The notes beneath the pieces are model-generated. The model was not told the DNA's origin. It saw only the letters and a program-made list of their open reading frames with translations, and made no database searches. DNA of 51,923 nt from an uncultured Prolixibacteraceae bacterium (GTDB lineage Bacteria > Bacteroidota > Bacteroidia > Bacteroidales > Prolixibacteraceae): contig CAIPKZ010000083.1 of the NCBI GenBank assembly GCA_903865775.1, positions 1 through 51,923 on the forward strand. Reading direction: 5' to 3'. Each line of letters begins with the position of its first letter. Position 1 is the first letter of the stretch. Both the position numbers and the translations under genes were made by a program. This document shows, piece by piece, positions 28,836-37,940 of the stretch.

Positions 28836-29867
28836 GTGGAAAGTAAACCATCGATTCTCATTATCTATACCGGAGGAACCATTGGAATGGTTCAAAAAAC
28901 AAGCAATGGGATTCTGGTACCCGTAAAATTTGATCAGATTCAGGAAGAAGTGCCCGACCTTGACCGTTTGGGATGTAATCTGCAGGTGGTAACTTTCAAT
29001 CCGCCCATTGATTCATCCAATATGACTCCGGCCATCTGGGTGAAAATTGCCAGCACCATTGAACGCAATTACAATAAGTATGATGGGTTCGTAATTTTAC
29101 ATGGTACCGACACTATGGCCTACACCGCATCGGCCCTCAGCTACATGTTCGAAAACCTGGACAAACCGATTGTTTTAACCGGATCACAATTGCCCATAGG
29201 AATACTTCGGACCGACGGGAAGGAAAACCTGATTACTTCAATTCAAATTGCTTCGGCTAAAATAAATGGAGTAGCCATCGTTCCTGAAGTTTGTGTTTAT
29301 TTCAATACTAAACTTTTCCGTGGAAATCGGATATCAAAGCGACATGCTGATGATTTCAGCGCCTTTTCTTCCGTAAATTATCCGCCACTGGCTAATGCCG
29401 GAGTTGAAATAAAGTACTTTCAGGAAAATATTAACCGTTTTGCCAACAAAGGAATATTGAAAATCAGGACACAATTCGACGAAAATGTGGTCATACTGAA
29501 GATTTTTCCCGGAATCGGACGAATGGTTTTTGAAAATATTTTGAATATTCCGGAACTGAAAGGAGTCGTTCTCGAATCGTTCGGATCAGGAAATATTCCG
29601 AATTCGCGATGGATGATCAGTCAGATAAAAAATGCCATTAAACGTAAAATCATATTTCTTAATGTCACTCAATGTCAGGGCGGAGCAGTAAAAATGGGTC
29701 AGTACGAAACCAGTGCTGACCTGCTTAAAGCCGGTGTTGTGAGCGGGAAAGACATGACAACCGAAGCGGCCATTACCAAGCTGATGTTTTTGCTCGGTCA
29801 GGGTCTCGATCATGAAGAAATAAAGCTTCACCTGAATAAAAGTTTGATCGGGGAAATCAGTGAATAG
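28836..29867 (+). CDS. ansA: Type I L-asparaginase
   Basis: ILIIYTGGTIGM, FVILHGTDTMAYTASALSYM, PIVLTGSQLPIG; GTG start. Confidence 0.9.
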   Translation: MESKPSILIIYTGGTIGMVQKTSNGILVPVKFDQIQEEVPDLDRLGCNLQVVTFNPPIDSSNMTPAIWVKIASTIERNYNKYDGFVILHGTDTMAYTASALSYMFENLDKPIVLTGSQLPIGILRTDGKENLITSIQIASAKINGVAIVPEVCVYFNTKLFRGNRISKRHADDFSAFSSVNYPPLANAGVEIKYFQENINRFANKGILKIRTQFDENVVILKIFPGIGRMVFENILNIPELKGVVLESFGSGNIPNSRWMISQIKNAIKRKIIFLNVTQCQGGAVKMGQYETSADLLKAGVVSGKDMTTEAAITKLMFLLGQGLDHEEIKLHLNKSLIGEISE

Positions 29868-29921
29868 CTTTTTTGTTTGAATTTTTCTTACTTTGCAGCC
29901 CTGAAAAAACAGCCAAATACT

Positions 29922-30009
29922 GGAGAGATGCAGGAGTGGCTTATCTGGCACGCCTGGAAAGCGTGTGTTCCTCAAAAGGGAACCGGGGGTTCGAATCCCC
30001 CTCTCTCCG
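29922..30009 (+). tRNA. tRNA-Ser (anticodon GGA)
   Basis: Acceptor ggagaga/tctctcc, anticodon arm cacgc-ctggaaa-gcgtg, variable arm, T arm ggggg-ttcgaat-ccccc, followed by encoded CCA. Confidence 0.93.
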
Positions 30010-30144
30010 CCACTTCAGCATTTTGCAAAACCTCAATCAAAAATACCATCCCAAAACATTCCAGCAAACTTATCTTCTTTTTGCGCAACAAAAATTCAAG
30101 GTAAACATTTTCAATAAATGTAGATTTTGTTGAATTTTATTTAA

Positions 30145-30152
30145 TAGTTTTG
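30145..30152 (+). promoter_or_regulatory. Putative -7 box TAGTTTTG upstream of pstS-TPR-exb operon
   Basis: TAnnTTTG match ~125 bp upstream of ATG. Confidence 0.35.
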
Positions 30153-30278
30153 AACAGCAAAAAACCAACAAAACCGTAATGATTTTTTTCACATGATTTT
30201 TAAAACGGTCATGATGGGAATAGTAATTTATCGCTTGGTGAATACATTCCTTAAACGTAAAAACAAAGAGGTTAATCG

Positions 30279-31229
30279 ATGAGGCATTTAGAATCAATAT
30301 TCGGAACACTATTATTTGGGGTAGTTGTATTATTTTGTTCATGCACGATGACCCCGAAAAAATTCACGGACGAAACACCTACCAGAGGCACAATAAAGAT
30401 TGCGGTCGATGATTCCTACCAATTACTGGCAGATGCTGAACTGTACACATTTCAGTCTATTTATAAAGATGCACAAATTCACCCTGTCTATCTGCCAGGT
30501 GACAGCATACTGAAATTATTCCTGAAAGATTCTGTAAGAGTAATGATCACAAGTCGTAAATTAACCGAGAACGAAGAAGCCTATCTCAATGGCAAATCGA
30601 TTATTCCCCGGACCACAAAAATCGCCTACGATGCAATTGCCTTCATTATAAACAAATCGAATCCGGATTCACTCATCCGTTACAACACGCTGAAAGATAT
30701 TTTTCTGGGCAAAACGTCCAAATGGAATCAAATCAATCCCCAATCGAAATTTGGTGATCTAAAAATGGTATTCGACAATCCGGGATCGAATAACGTACAG
30801 TCTATTATGAATAAATTTGGAATTACCGGAGCGTTACCGACCTATTGCTATTCAGTAAGTAAAAATTCTGAAGTGGTCAATTTTGTAGAAAGCCACCCTG
30901 AAGCTATTGGCGTCATTAGTGTAAACTGGATCAGTGATCCACGTGATTCAATTAGTCATTCTTTTCTTGGCAAAATTAAAGTAGTTTCAATAACTCCTGA
31001 ATTAAATTCTGAAGGAAGAGATTTCTATTCACCGCACCCTGCTTACATAGCAAACAGAAGCTATCCATTTATACGTGAGGTTTATACGATTAACCGGGAA
31101 ACATTTACCGGACTAGGCACCGGATTCACTTCATTTATTGCCGGAGACTCAGGTCAGCGTATTATACTTAAAATGGGAATGGTGCCGACGATGATGCCAA
31201 TACGACTTGTAGAAATAAGAAAAAATTAA
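30279..31229 (+). CDS. PstS-like substrate-binding lipoprotein
   Basis: Lipobox VLFCSC; DAIAFIINKSNPDSLIRYNTLKDIFLGKTSKWNQIN; FDNPGSNNV. Confidence 0.82.
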   Translation: MRHLESIFGTLLFGVVVLFCSCTMTPKKFTDETPTRGTIKIAVDDSYQLLADAELYTFQSIYKDAQIHPVYLPGDSILKLFLKDSVRVMITSRKLTENEEAYLNGKSIIPRTTKIAYDAIAFIINKSNPDSLIRYNTLKDIFLGKTSKWNQINPQSKFGDLKMVFDNPGSNNVQSIMNKFGITGALPTYCYSVSKNSEVVNFVESHPEAIGVISVNWISDPRDSISHSFLGKIKVVSITPELNSEGRDFYSPHPAYIANRSYPFIREVYTINRETFTGLGTGFTSFIAGDSGQRIILKMGMVPTMMPIRLVEIRKN

Positions 31230-31259
31230 ACTAATATTGTAATTAAATACTTACTAAAA

Positions 31260-33095
31260 ATGAGACTGATAATTGTAATACTATTTGCGCTATTTACAGT
31301 AACTGCATCTGGCCAGAACAAAAGATCTTCTTCAAAAAATACCCCAACTGTTTCGGCATATGATCAGAAGTTAAATGCTGTATTAAAGCTTGTTGCAAGT
31401 GAGCAGTATGAAGCTGCCGGCCAAGCATTCGATGATCTGTTAAAGAATGAACCCGGCCATGGTGATACCTATTATTACTATGGTGAAACAGTGATTAAAG
31501 AATACCTGTCAGACACTTTGTCGAATTCGTTGAAAGAAATGGCTACCAAAGCCGATGAACTGTTCCGGAAAGGGATTCAGCAAGATTCCTCGAGCATTCT
31601 TAATGATGTTGGTCTTGGTGCAGTGTGCCTGCTCCTTTCAGGTGACACAATTGCCGCCGATAAATATTTCAGGAAAGCAGAGGCTTCTATACCAATAAAA
31701 ATAAAATTTCTCTCACCCAGAGATGCCAGGACACTTACTAAACTTGGATATTCACAAATTCTTAATAATAATTTCATACGGTATAAAAAAGCCTTAAATT
31801 ATCTCAACCGGGCAAAAGAAATAGAGCCGAATAATCCGTTGATATATATGACATTGGGTGATGTTTATTTGCAGAAAAATGACGGCAAGAATGCACTTGC
31901 AAGCTACAATAAAGCACTTAGTCTTGATCCTACGTCTCCAATGCCTAAAATTAAAATTGGTAATATTTATATTCGGGCAACAAATCTGAATGCTGCCCGG
32001 CCATACCTCGATGAAGCCCGAGATATTGACTCCACCTTTGCTCCCGTATACCGAGAACTTGGTCAGTTATACACAATGGCAGGCCAATTTAATCTCGCCA
32101 AAACGAACTTTCGTAAATTCCTTGACTTGTCGGGCAACAATACTCCTGCGAAGATTCAATATGCCAAAGCCCTTTTTAGATCCAGAGATTATACCACTGC
32201 TTTGACAACAATTGAAGAAGTTTTAGAAGTTGATAAATCACGAAATTATTTGAATCGATTGGCAGGATACTGCTGTTACGATAAAAAACCACCAGAGCTT
32301 GAGAAAGGACGGACCTATCTGGAGATATTCTTTGCAAACGCAAATGCCGGAAGTATTATTCCAAGAGATTACCTCTATTATAGCCGAATACTTTATAAAG
32401 TAGCAAAAAAAGATTCATTGACCATATCAAAGGCTTTTGATGCTTATAAAAAAGCCTATTCAATGGATACAAATAATGTTGTGTTGCTTTCAGAAATTGC
32501 TTCCAATTATTATTATTCACGAAAATATAAAGATGCAATCACCTGGCTCAACATAAAAAACAGAAAAGGAAAATCGGATAAAGACGATCTGATGTTAATC
32601 GGAAAATCATTCTATCAATTAGCCGATTTTCATAAAGCCGACAGTGTATTCAACAAAGTGATCGCAGTTCAGCCCGATAATATTCAGGCTTACGTTTACA
32701 TTGCCAGAGCTGCTTCAAGCATGGACCCAACAAGTGAACTGGGCTTGGCTCAACCAAAATTTGAGGCACTTGTTGAAAAAGTTGGTGCTGACACTTTAAA
32801 ATACGCCAAGGAATTACAGGAATCTTATACTTACCTTGGATATAATAATATTCAAAAGAAAGACTATAAAGCGGCCAAAATTTGGTACCAAAAATTGTTC
32901 AATTTGGATCCGGCCAACAAGCAATGGCAACTTCAATCTCTCAAATCTCAGGCTTTAATTGCATATAAGGAGAAAAATTATGTTGAAGCACGTGATTTAT
33001 ATGTTGAAATCAAAAAACTTGATCCAAACGATCTTGAATCGGCTAAAGCAGTACAAGATTTGAACAAGGCGATAGATGCCATGAAAAAGAAATAA
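31260..33095 (+). CDS. Tetratricopeptide-repeat protein
   Basis: Signal peptide and multiple TPR units (e.g. PLIYMTLGDVYLQKNDGKNALASYNKALSLDP). Confidence 0.85.
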   Translation: MRLIIVILFALFTVTASGQNKRSSSKNTPTVSAYDQKLNAVLKLVASEQYEAAGQAFDDLLKNEPGHGDTYYYYGETVIKEYLSDTLSNSLKEMATKADELFRKGIQQDSSSILNDVGLGAVCLLLSGDTIAADKYFRKAEASIPIKIKFLSPRDARTLTKLGYSQILNNNFIRYKKALNYLNRAKEIEPNNPLIYMTLGDVYLQKNDGKNALASYNKALSLDPTSPMPKIKIGNIYIRATNLNAARPYLDEARDIDSTFAPVYRELGQLYTMAGQFNLAKTNFRKFLDLSGNNTPAKIQYAKALFRSRDYTTALTTIEEVLEVDKSRNYLNRLAGYCCYDKKPPELEKGRTYLEIFFANANAGSIIPRDYLYYSRILYKVAKKDSLTISKAFDAYKKAYSMDTNNVVLLSEIASNYYYSRKYKDAITWLNIKNRKGKSDKDDLMLIGKSFYQLADFHKADSVFNKVIAVQPDNIQAYVYIARAASSMDPTSELGLAQPKFEALVEKVGADTLKYAKELQESYTYLGYNNIQKKDYKAAKIWYQKLFNLDPANKQWQLQSLKSQALIAYKEKNYVEARDLYVEIKKLDPNDLESAKAVQDLNKAIDAMKKK

Positions 33096-33248
33096 TCTGG
33101 ACTAAAAATCTATGTTTATCGGAAATTGCAAGAAATTTAATTTCCTTTTTCTAATAATGTGGATGTTATTCTGAAAATATATTGCTTTCTTTGCTTACTG
33201 ACAAAATAAACCTACTGTTTTATATTTACTTTTAAATAAAAATTGAAA

Positions 33249-34055
33249 ATGAAAGGACAAACTTTAAAAGAAGCATTAAAATCGACTTTCGTACTGTTAG
33301 TTATTTTAGGATGCGCAATTGCTGGTTATCTGATTTATTCGCTGATTATGGGTAACCCTGTTAACTTTGAAGGTGGAAATCCAAAAGGCCATCCACTTCC
33401 AGGTAACTATTTAGCGATTATTTACAAAGGCGGATTTATTGTGCCTTTACTTATCGCAGTCAACCTGATTCTTCTCACTTTTGTTGTTGAGCGTATAATT
33501 ATGCTTTCAGCAGCAGCAGGCAAAGGGAATCTGAACATCTTTGTTCGCACCTTGCAAACATTACTAAACGATAACAAAATCGAGGATGCGGCTCAACTAT
33601 GTGACAAACAAAGGGGATCGATTGCTAATGTTATGAAAGCAGGTTTACACCGCTACAGGGCATTACAATCAGACAAAACTTTGATGAACGATCAAAAAGT
33701 ACTTGCCATTCAGAAAGACCTTGAAGAGGCTACAGCACTTGAATTACCAGTTCTTTCTCAAAACCTTATTATTCTATCAACTATTGCATCCATCTCAGTT
33801 CTTATTGGACTAATTGGAACAGTACTTGGTATGATCCGTGCTTTCGGTGCTTTGGCTACTGCAGGTGCTCCAGATTCTCTGGCTTTGGCTAATGGTATCT
33901 CAGAAGCATTGGTTAACACAGCATTTGGTATTACAGGATCAACACTGGCAATTATTGCTTATAACTATTTTTCAGCCAGAATCGACGCTACCACATACAA
34001 AATGGATGAAGCCAGTTTCAGCGTCACCCAAACATTTGCTTCGACTTTGAAGTAA
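33249..34055 (+). CDS. exbB: MotA/TolQ/ExbB proton channel family protein
   Basis: VERIIMLSAAAGKGNLNIFVRTLQ; LIGLIGTVLGMIRAFGALA; ISEALVNTAFGI. Confidence 0.88.
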   Translation: MKGQTLKEALKSTFVLLVILGCAIAGYLIYSLIMGNPVNFEGGNPKGHPLPGNYLAIIYKGGFIVPLLIAVNLILLTFVVERIIMLSAAAGKGNLNIFVRTLQTLLNDNKIEDAAQLCDKQRGSIANVMKAGLHRYRALQSDKTLMNDQKVLAIQKDLEEATALELPVLSQNLIILSTIASISVLIGLIGTVLGMIRAFGALATAGAPDSLALANGISEALVNTAFGITGSTLAIIAYNYFSARIDATTYKMDEASFSVTQTFASTLK

Positions 34056-34107
34056 TTTTTAATTTTTTGCTTCGACTGAAATTGAAGAAAAAACAAACTG
34101 AAAAATA

Positions 34108-34743
34108 ATGGGAAAAATTAAATTAGCTGTAAAAACACCACGAATCGACATGACGCCGATGGTGGACTTGTTTTTCCTTCTACTCGTCTTTTTTATTTTG
34201 ACGGCTACATTTCGTCCTGAGGAAGCGGCACCAATTACTACACCAACTTCAACATCGAATGCACCAATTCCAGATGCCCATCTTGTTACCATTCTGATTT
34301 CAAAGGACGACAAAGTCTTTTTTAATGTGGATAATGGTACAGACTCAACCGAGCATATTCGTGCAAAGGTGTTACAGGCCATTGGCAGTAATTACCAGAT
34401 CAGATTTACTCCGAAAGAAATAAAAAAATTCGAAGGATTAGCATCGTTTGGTTTACCGGCAGCAAAGCTAAAAGATTTTCTAAATGCCCCCGATTCAAAA
34501 ACACGTGAATTAATGCAGGTAGGAATTCCTATTGACTCAACAGATAATCAACTTTTGATGTGGATCAGATTTGCCCGTACTTACAACAGCAACCTGGCAT
34601 TTGCCATAAAAGGCGATGGTGCAGCAAATTATCCGATAGTTAAAAAAGTGATAGCAGTTTTGCAGGACAATAATGTAAACAAGTTCAATCTGACCACCGA
34701 CCTCAAAGCGGTTGAGTTACCAGCAGAGTTTATTAACAAGTAA
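34108..34743 (+). CDS. exbD: ExbD/TolR-family biopolymer transport protein
   Basis: TPRIDMTPMVDLFFLLLVFFILTATFR. Confidence 0.88.
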   Translation: MGKIKLAVKTPRIDMTPMVDLFFLLLVFFILTATFRPEEAAPITTPTSTSNAPIPDAHLVTILISKDDKVFFNVDNGTDSTEHIRAKVLQAIGSNYQIRFTPKEIKKFEGLASFGLPAAKLKDFLNAPDSKTRELMQVGIPIDSTDNQLLMWIRFARTYNSNLAFAIKGDGAANYPIVKKVIAVLQDNNVNKFNLTTDLKAVELPAEFINK

Positions 34744-34762
34744 TTTATAAAGACATTCCAAA

Positions 34763-35398
34763 ATGGCTGAAATAGTTCAAGAAGAGGGTCACAAAGGTAA
34801 AGGCAAAAGGAAGGCTAAGAAACACGGAACACATATTGATATGACTCCGATGGTTGACTTGGCTTGTTTGTTGCTTACTTTTTTCATGCTTACTACAGCT
34901 TTCAATAAACCAAAGGTAATGGAGATCATTCTGCCAGAAAAGCCAAAGGAAAATGAAAAGCCTCCTGAGCTTGATAAAGACAGAGCTCTAACTGTTTTAC
35001 TTGTCGAAAACGACAAAGTACTCTGGTATGTAGGTTTGGCTGACCCGAATAAACCACTTCCGGTACTAACGGAAGCAGATTTTTCGAAAGAAGGAATCCG
35101 TAAAGTTCTTCTGCAAAGAAACAAGGAATTGTTTACACGGATTTCAGATATGAATAAAGACGTAATCGAAGGTAAACTTAAAATACCAAGAGACTCTGTA
35201 GAAGGCAGAATAAAACGCTTTTATAAGGAGGATAAATTTGGACCAATTGTTCTAATCAAGGCAGCCGATGGAGTTAAATATCGAAACATTGTCGACATAA
35301 TCGATGAAATGGCTATTACCAACATTGCACGGTATACGCTTGTAGATATTAACCCGGTGGAGAAAATGATGGTTAAAACTCATAGTAATCCAAAATAG
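34763..35398 (+). CDS. exbD: ExbD/TolR-family biopolymer transport protein (second copy)
   Basis: GTHIDMTPMVDLACLLLTFFMLTTAF. Confidence 0.88.
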   Translation: MAEIVQEEGHKGKGKRKAKKHGTHIDMTPMVDLACLLLTFFMLTTAFNKPKVMEIILPEKPKENEKPPELDKDRALTVLLVENDKVLWYVGLADPNKPLPVLTEADFSKEGIRKVLLQRNKELFTRISDMNKDVIEGKLKIPRDSVEGRIKRFYKEDKFGPIVLIKAADGVKYRNIVDIIDEMAITNIARYTLVDINPVEKMMVKTHSNPK

Positions 35399-35441
35399 TC
35401 AGCTCGCGCCATTAATAAACCATAATAAATGGATTTGAATC

Positions 35442-36224
35442 ATGGATAATGAATTGCTTAAAAACCAAGCCCTAACCCTTGAAGAAATAGTATTCGAAAA
35501 GAGGAATAAAGAATACGGGGCTTACGTATTGCGCAAAAAATATAGAAAATTCTTAATCATTGCCTTCTTGATATCTATATTTAGTATAGGTGGCGCTGTA
35601 TTAGTTCCTTTCATTCAGGCATTAAACAACAAGGGAAAAAACATTAATTTAGTGAAAACTACTGTGGTAAGTATGGAGAATTTAAAAGCGAATGATGATA
35701 TTCCACCACCACCACCACCACCACCGCCTCCTCCACCGGCAGCAGAAGCACAGGTAAAATATGTTGCGCCTGTTGTTGTGGATAGTGTAACGGTTGAAGT
35801 AGAATTTGCAACAGTTAGCGATGTTAAAGAAACTGTTTCTAACGAACCTGTACCTGATAAAATCGAGGTAGTAAAGGAAGAAGAAACAGCCATTGTTGAA
35901 GAAGAAAAAGTATTTATTATTGTTGAAGAACAAGCTTCTTTCCAGGGAGGCGATGTGAATACTTTCCGCGAATGGGTTATGAGTAACATTAAATATCCCG
36001 TGGTAGCTGCTGAGAATGGTATTACCGGTAAGGTTTACGTACAATACGCAGTTAACTCAAAAGGAGATGTTGTAGACGTTAAAGTAGTACGAGGCGTCGA
36101 TCCTTCTCTCGATAAAGAAGCGGTAAGAGTTATTCAATCATCACCAAAATGGGAACCTGGTAAACAGGGCGGGGTGAAAGTAAAACAACAATTTACAATA
36201 CCGATTTCATTTATACTAAAATAA
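35442..36224 (+). CDS. tonB: TonB-family energy transducer
   Basis: Single N-terminal TM, poly-Pro linker, C-terminal GKVYVQYAVNSKGDVVDVKVVRGVDPSLDKEAVRVIQSSPKWEPGKQGG. Confidence 0.92.
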   Translation: MDNELLKNQALTLEEIVFEKRNKEYGAYVLRKKYRKFLIIAFLISIFSIGGAVLVPFIQALNNKGKNINLVKTTVVSMENLKANDDIPPPPPPPPPPPPAAEAQVKYVAPVVVDSVTVEVEFATVSDVKETVSNEPVPDKIEVVKEEETAIVEEEKVFIIVEEQASFQGGDVNTFREWVMSNIKYPVVAAENGITGKVYVQYAVNSKGDVVDVKVVRGVDPSLDKEAVRVIQSSPKWEPGKQGGVKVKQQFTIPISFILK

Positions 36225-36230
36225 AAAAAA

Positions 36231-36255
36231 GGCTGTCACTCGACAGCCTTTTTTA
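36231..36255 (+). terminator. Intrinsic terminator after tonB
   Basis: ggctgtc-actc-gacagcc + T tract (A tract upstream). Confidence 0.9.
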
Positions 36256-36384
36256 TTTAGGTAAATCTGATACCAGTCTTCCTCTCAACGTATGTGTTGG
36301 AACATTAAGCTTGATCAAACTACAATCACAAACGAACCCTCAAAAAAAATGCGTTTCTTTGCACTGATTTAGATTATTCTATTT

Positions 36385-37626
36385 ATGAAGTTCGAAGACT
36401 ACCGCATTTCTCCTGAAATAAAGAAAAACCTGGCCGAGTTGGGATTCCGCCGACCTACCGATATTCAATACAAAGCAATCTCTCCGATTTTGAAAGGTGA
36501 CGATGTTTTGGCGATAGCACAAACCGGAACAGGAAAAACTGCCGCTTTTGCAATTCCGGTAATTGATATTATCAATCAACAAAAAACCAGCAGCCGGTGC
36601 GAATTTATCAGCTGTCTGGTAATGGTCCCCACCCGGGAACTTGCCCTACAAATAACCGAAGTCTTTCAAACGCTTTGCAAGCACACCTTCGTAAAAACTG
36701 GCTGCGTTTTTGGTGGTGTTGAACAGGATCCGCAGATTTCGAGATTAAAAACCGGAATCGACATATTGGTGGCCACTCCGGGCCGAATGTTCGATTTGGC
36801 AAGCCAGGGACACATTCCAATGGATCGGATTCAAATACTTGTTTTAGATGAAGCAGATCATATGCTTGCTCTCGGATTCATAAAAGACATCAGGCAACTG
36901 ATTCACCGTTTGCCTAAACACCGCCAAACACTGTTCTTTTCGGCAACCATCAATCCCGAAATTAAAGATTTGGCATACTCGTTGGTGGTCAATCCAATCC
37001 GGATTGAAATCTCACCAAAAGATCCGGTTGCAAAGAATGTGACTCATTCGGTTGCTTTCATCCCGATGGACGACAAACGTTTTTTTCTGGAACGGATGAT
37101 TAAGGAAAATCCGGATTCGAAAATACTTGTTTTTGTACGCACTAAAGTCCGGGCTGAAAGGGTTTTCAAAGCCATGGAACGAATTGATATTAAAACCATC
37201 ACGATTCACGGTGATAAAGACCAGAAAGACCGGCTCGATGTGATGAGCCAGTTCAGGAACGGCGAAGTAAAAGTTTTGATTGCAACCGATGTGAGTGCAC
37301 GGGGGATCGATATTCAGGATGTTGAATACGTTATTAATTACGATTTACCTGATGTGGCTGAAAATTACGTCCATCGTGTCGGACGCACCGGACGTGGAGA
37401 CAAAAAAGGACTGGCTGTTTCTTTCTGCAGTCCTGAGGAAAAACCTGTTTTGGATGAAATCGAAGCTTTTCTCGACCAGAAAATAAAAGTGGTAACCATC
37501 GATAAGGAAGATTATTCAGCTACACTTGATTTTTCTGCAGATAATCCACACGATTGGCGTGCCTTAATCAATGAGGAACTCCAAAATGAACAGTTGTTCA
37601 GTAAGAAAAAAAAGAAAAAGAAATAG
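36385..37626 (+). CDS. DEAD-box ATP-dependent RNA helicase
   Basis: AQTGTGKTAAF, PTRELALQI, VLDEADHML, FSATI, ARGIDIQDVEYVINYD, HRVGRTGRGDKKG. Confidence 0.95.
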   Translation: MKFEDYRISPEIKKNLAELGFRRPTDIQYKAISPILKGDDVLAIAQTGTGKTAAFAIPVIDIINQQKTSSRCEFISCLVMVPTRELALQITEVFQTLCKHTFVKTGCVFGGVEQDPQISRLKTGIDILVATPGRMFDLASQGHIPMDRIQILVLDEADHMLALGFIKDIRQLIHRLPKHRQTLFFSATINPEIKDLAYSLVVNPIRIEISPKDPVAKNVTHSVAFIPMDDKRFFLERMIKENPDSKILVFVRTKVRAERVFKAMERIDIKTITIHGDKDQKDRLDVMSQFRNGEVKVLIATDVSARGIDIQDVEYVINYDLPDVAENYVHRVGRTGRGDKKGLAVSFCSPEEKPVLDEIEAFLDQKIKVVTIDKEDYSATLDFSADNPHDWRALINEELQNEQLFSKKKKKKK

Positions 37627-37651
37627 GCACTCCTGATATTGTTTTAATGCT

Positions 37652-37691
37652 AAAAATCCTACTTCAGAAATTAGTCTGAAGTAGGATTTTT
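37652..37691 (+). terminator. Intrinsic terminator after DEAD-box helicase
   Basis: aaaaatcctacttcag...ctgaagtaggattttt. Confidence 0.88.
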
Positions 37692-37862
37692 CCATTGAAG
37701 TGAAAACATTTCCCAATTAATGATTTTTAAGTTTTTTTAAGTTTTTTGAGTTTTAAGTATATTTTTATTCAATTACCCACTATATTTAAGGTGCTTTCTT
37801 GAATTAATTGTAAAATATCATACAATAACCTAATATTTTAAGATGCAATTTCATTTTTTATA

Positions 37863-37870
37863 TATTTTTG
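37863..37870 (+). promoter_or_regulatory. Putative -7 box TATTTTTG upstream of glnN
   Basis: TAnnTTTG match ~70 bp upstream of ATG. Confidence 0.35.
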
Positions 37871-37940
37871 CTATGTGAATATTTTTGAAATTACAAGACG
37901 ATAGACAAAAACAAAAAATAAACTTTTAAAATTTTCAGTT

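Noticed and set aside
29873-30133. Plus-strand ORFs (86 and 75 aa) overlapping the tRNA
   Set aside because: They read through a clear tRNA-Ser cloverleaf and have no independent coding support.
35615-36044. Antisense ORFs to tonB with poly-Gly or poly-Trp runs
   Set aside because: The runs are the reverse-frame readout of the proline codon tract in tonB.
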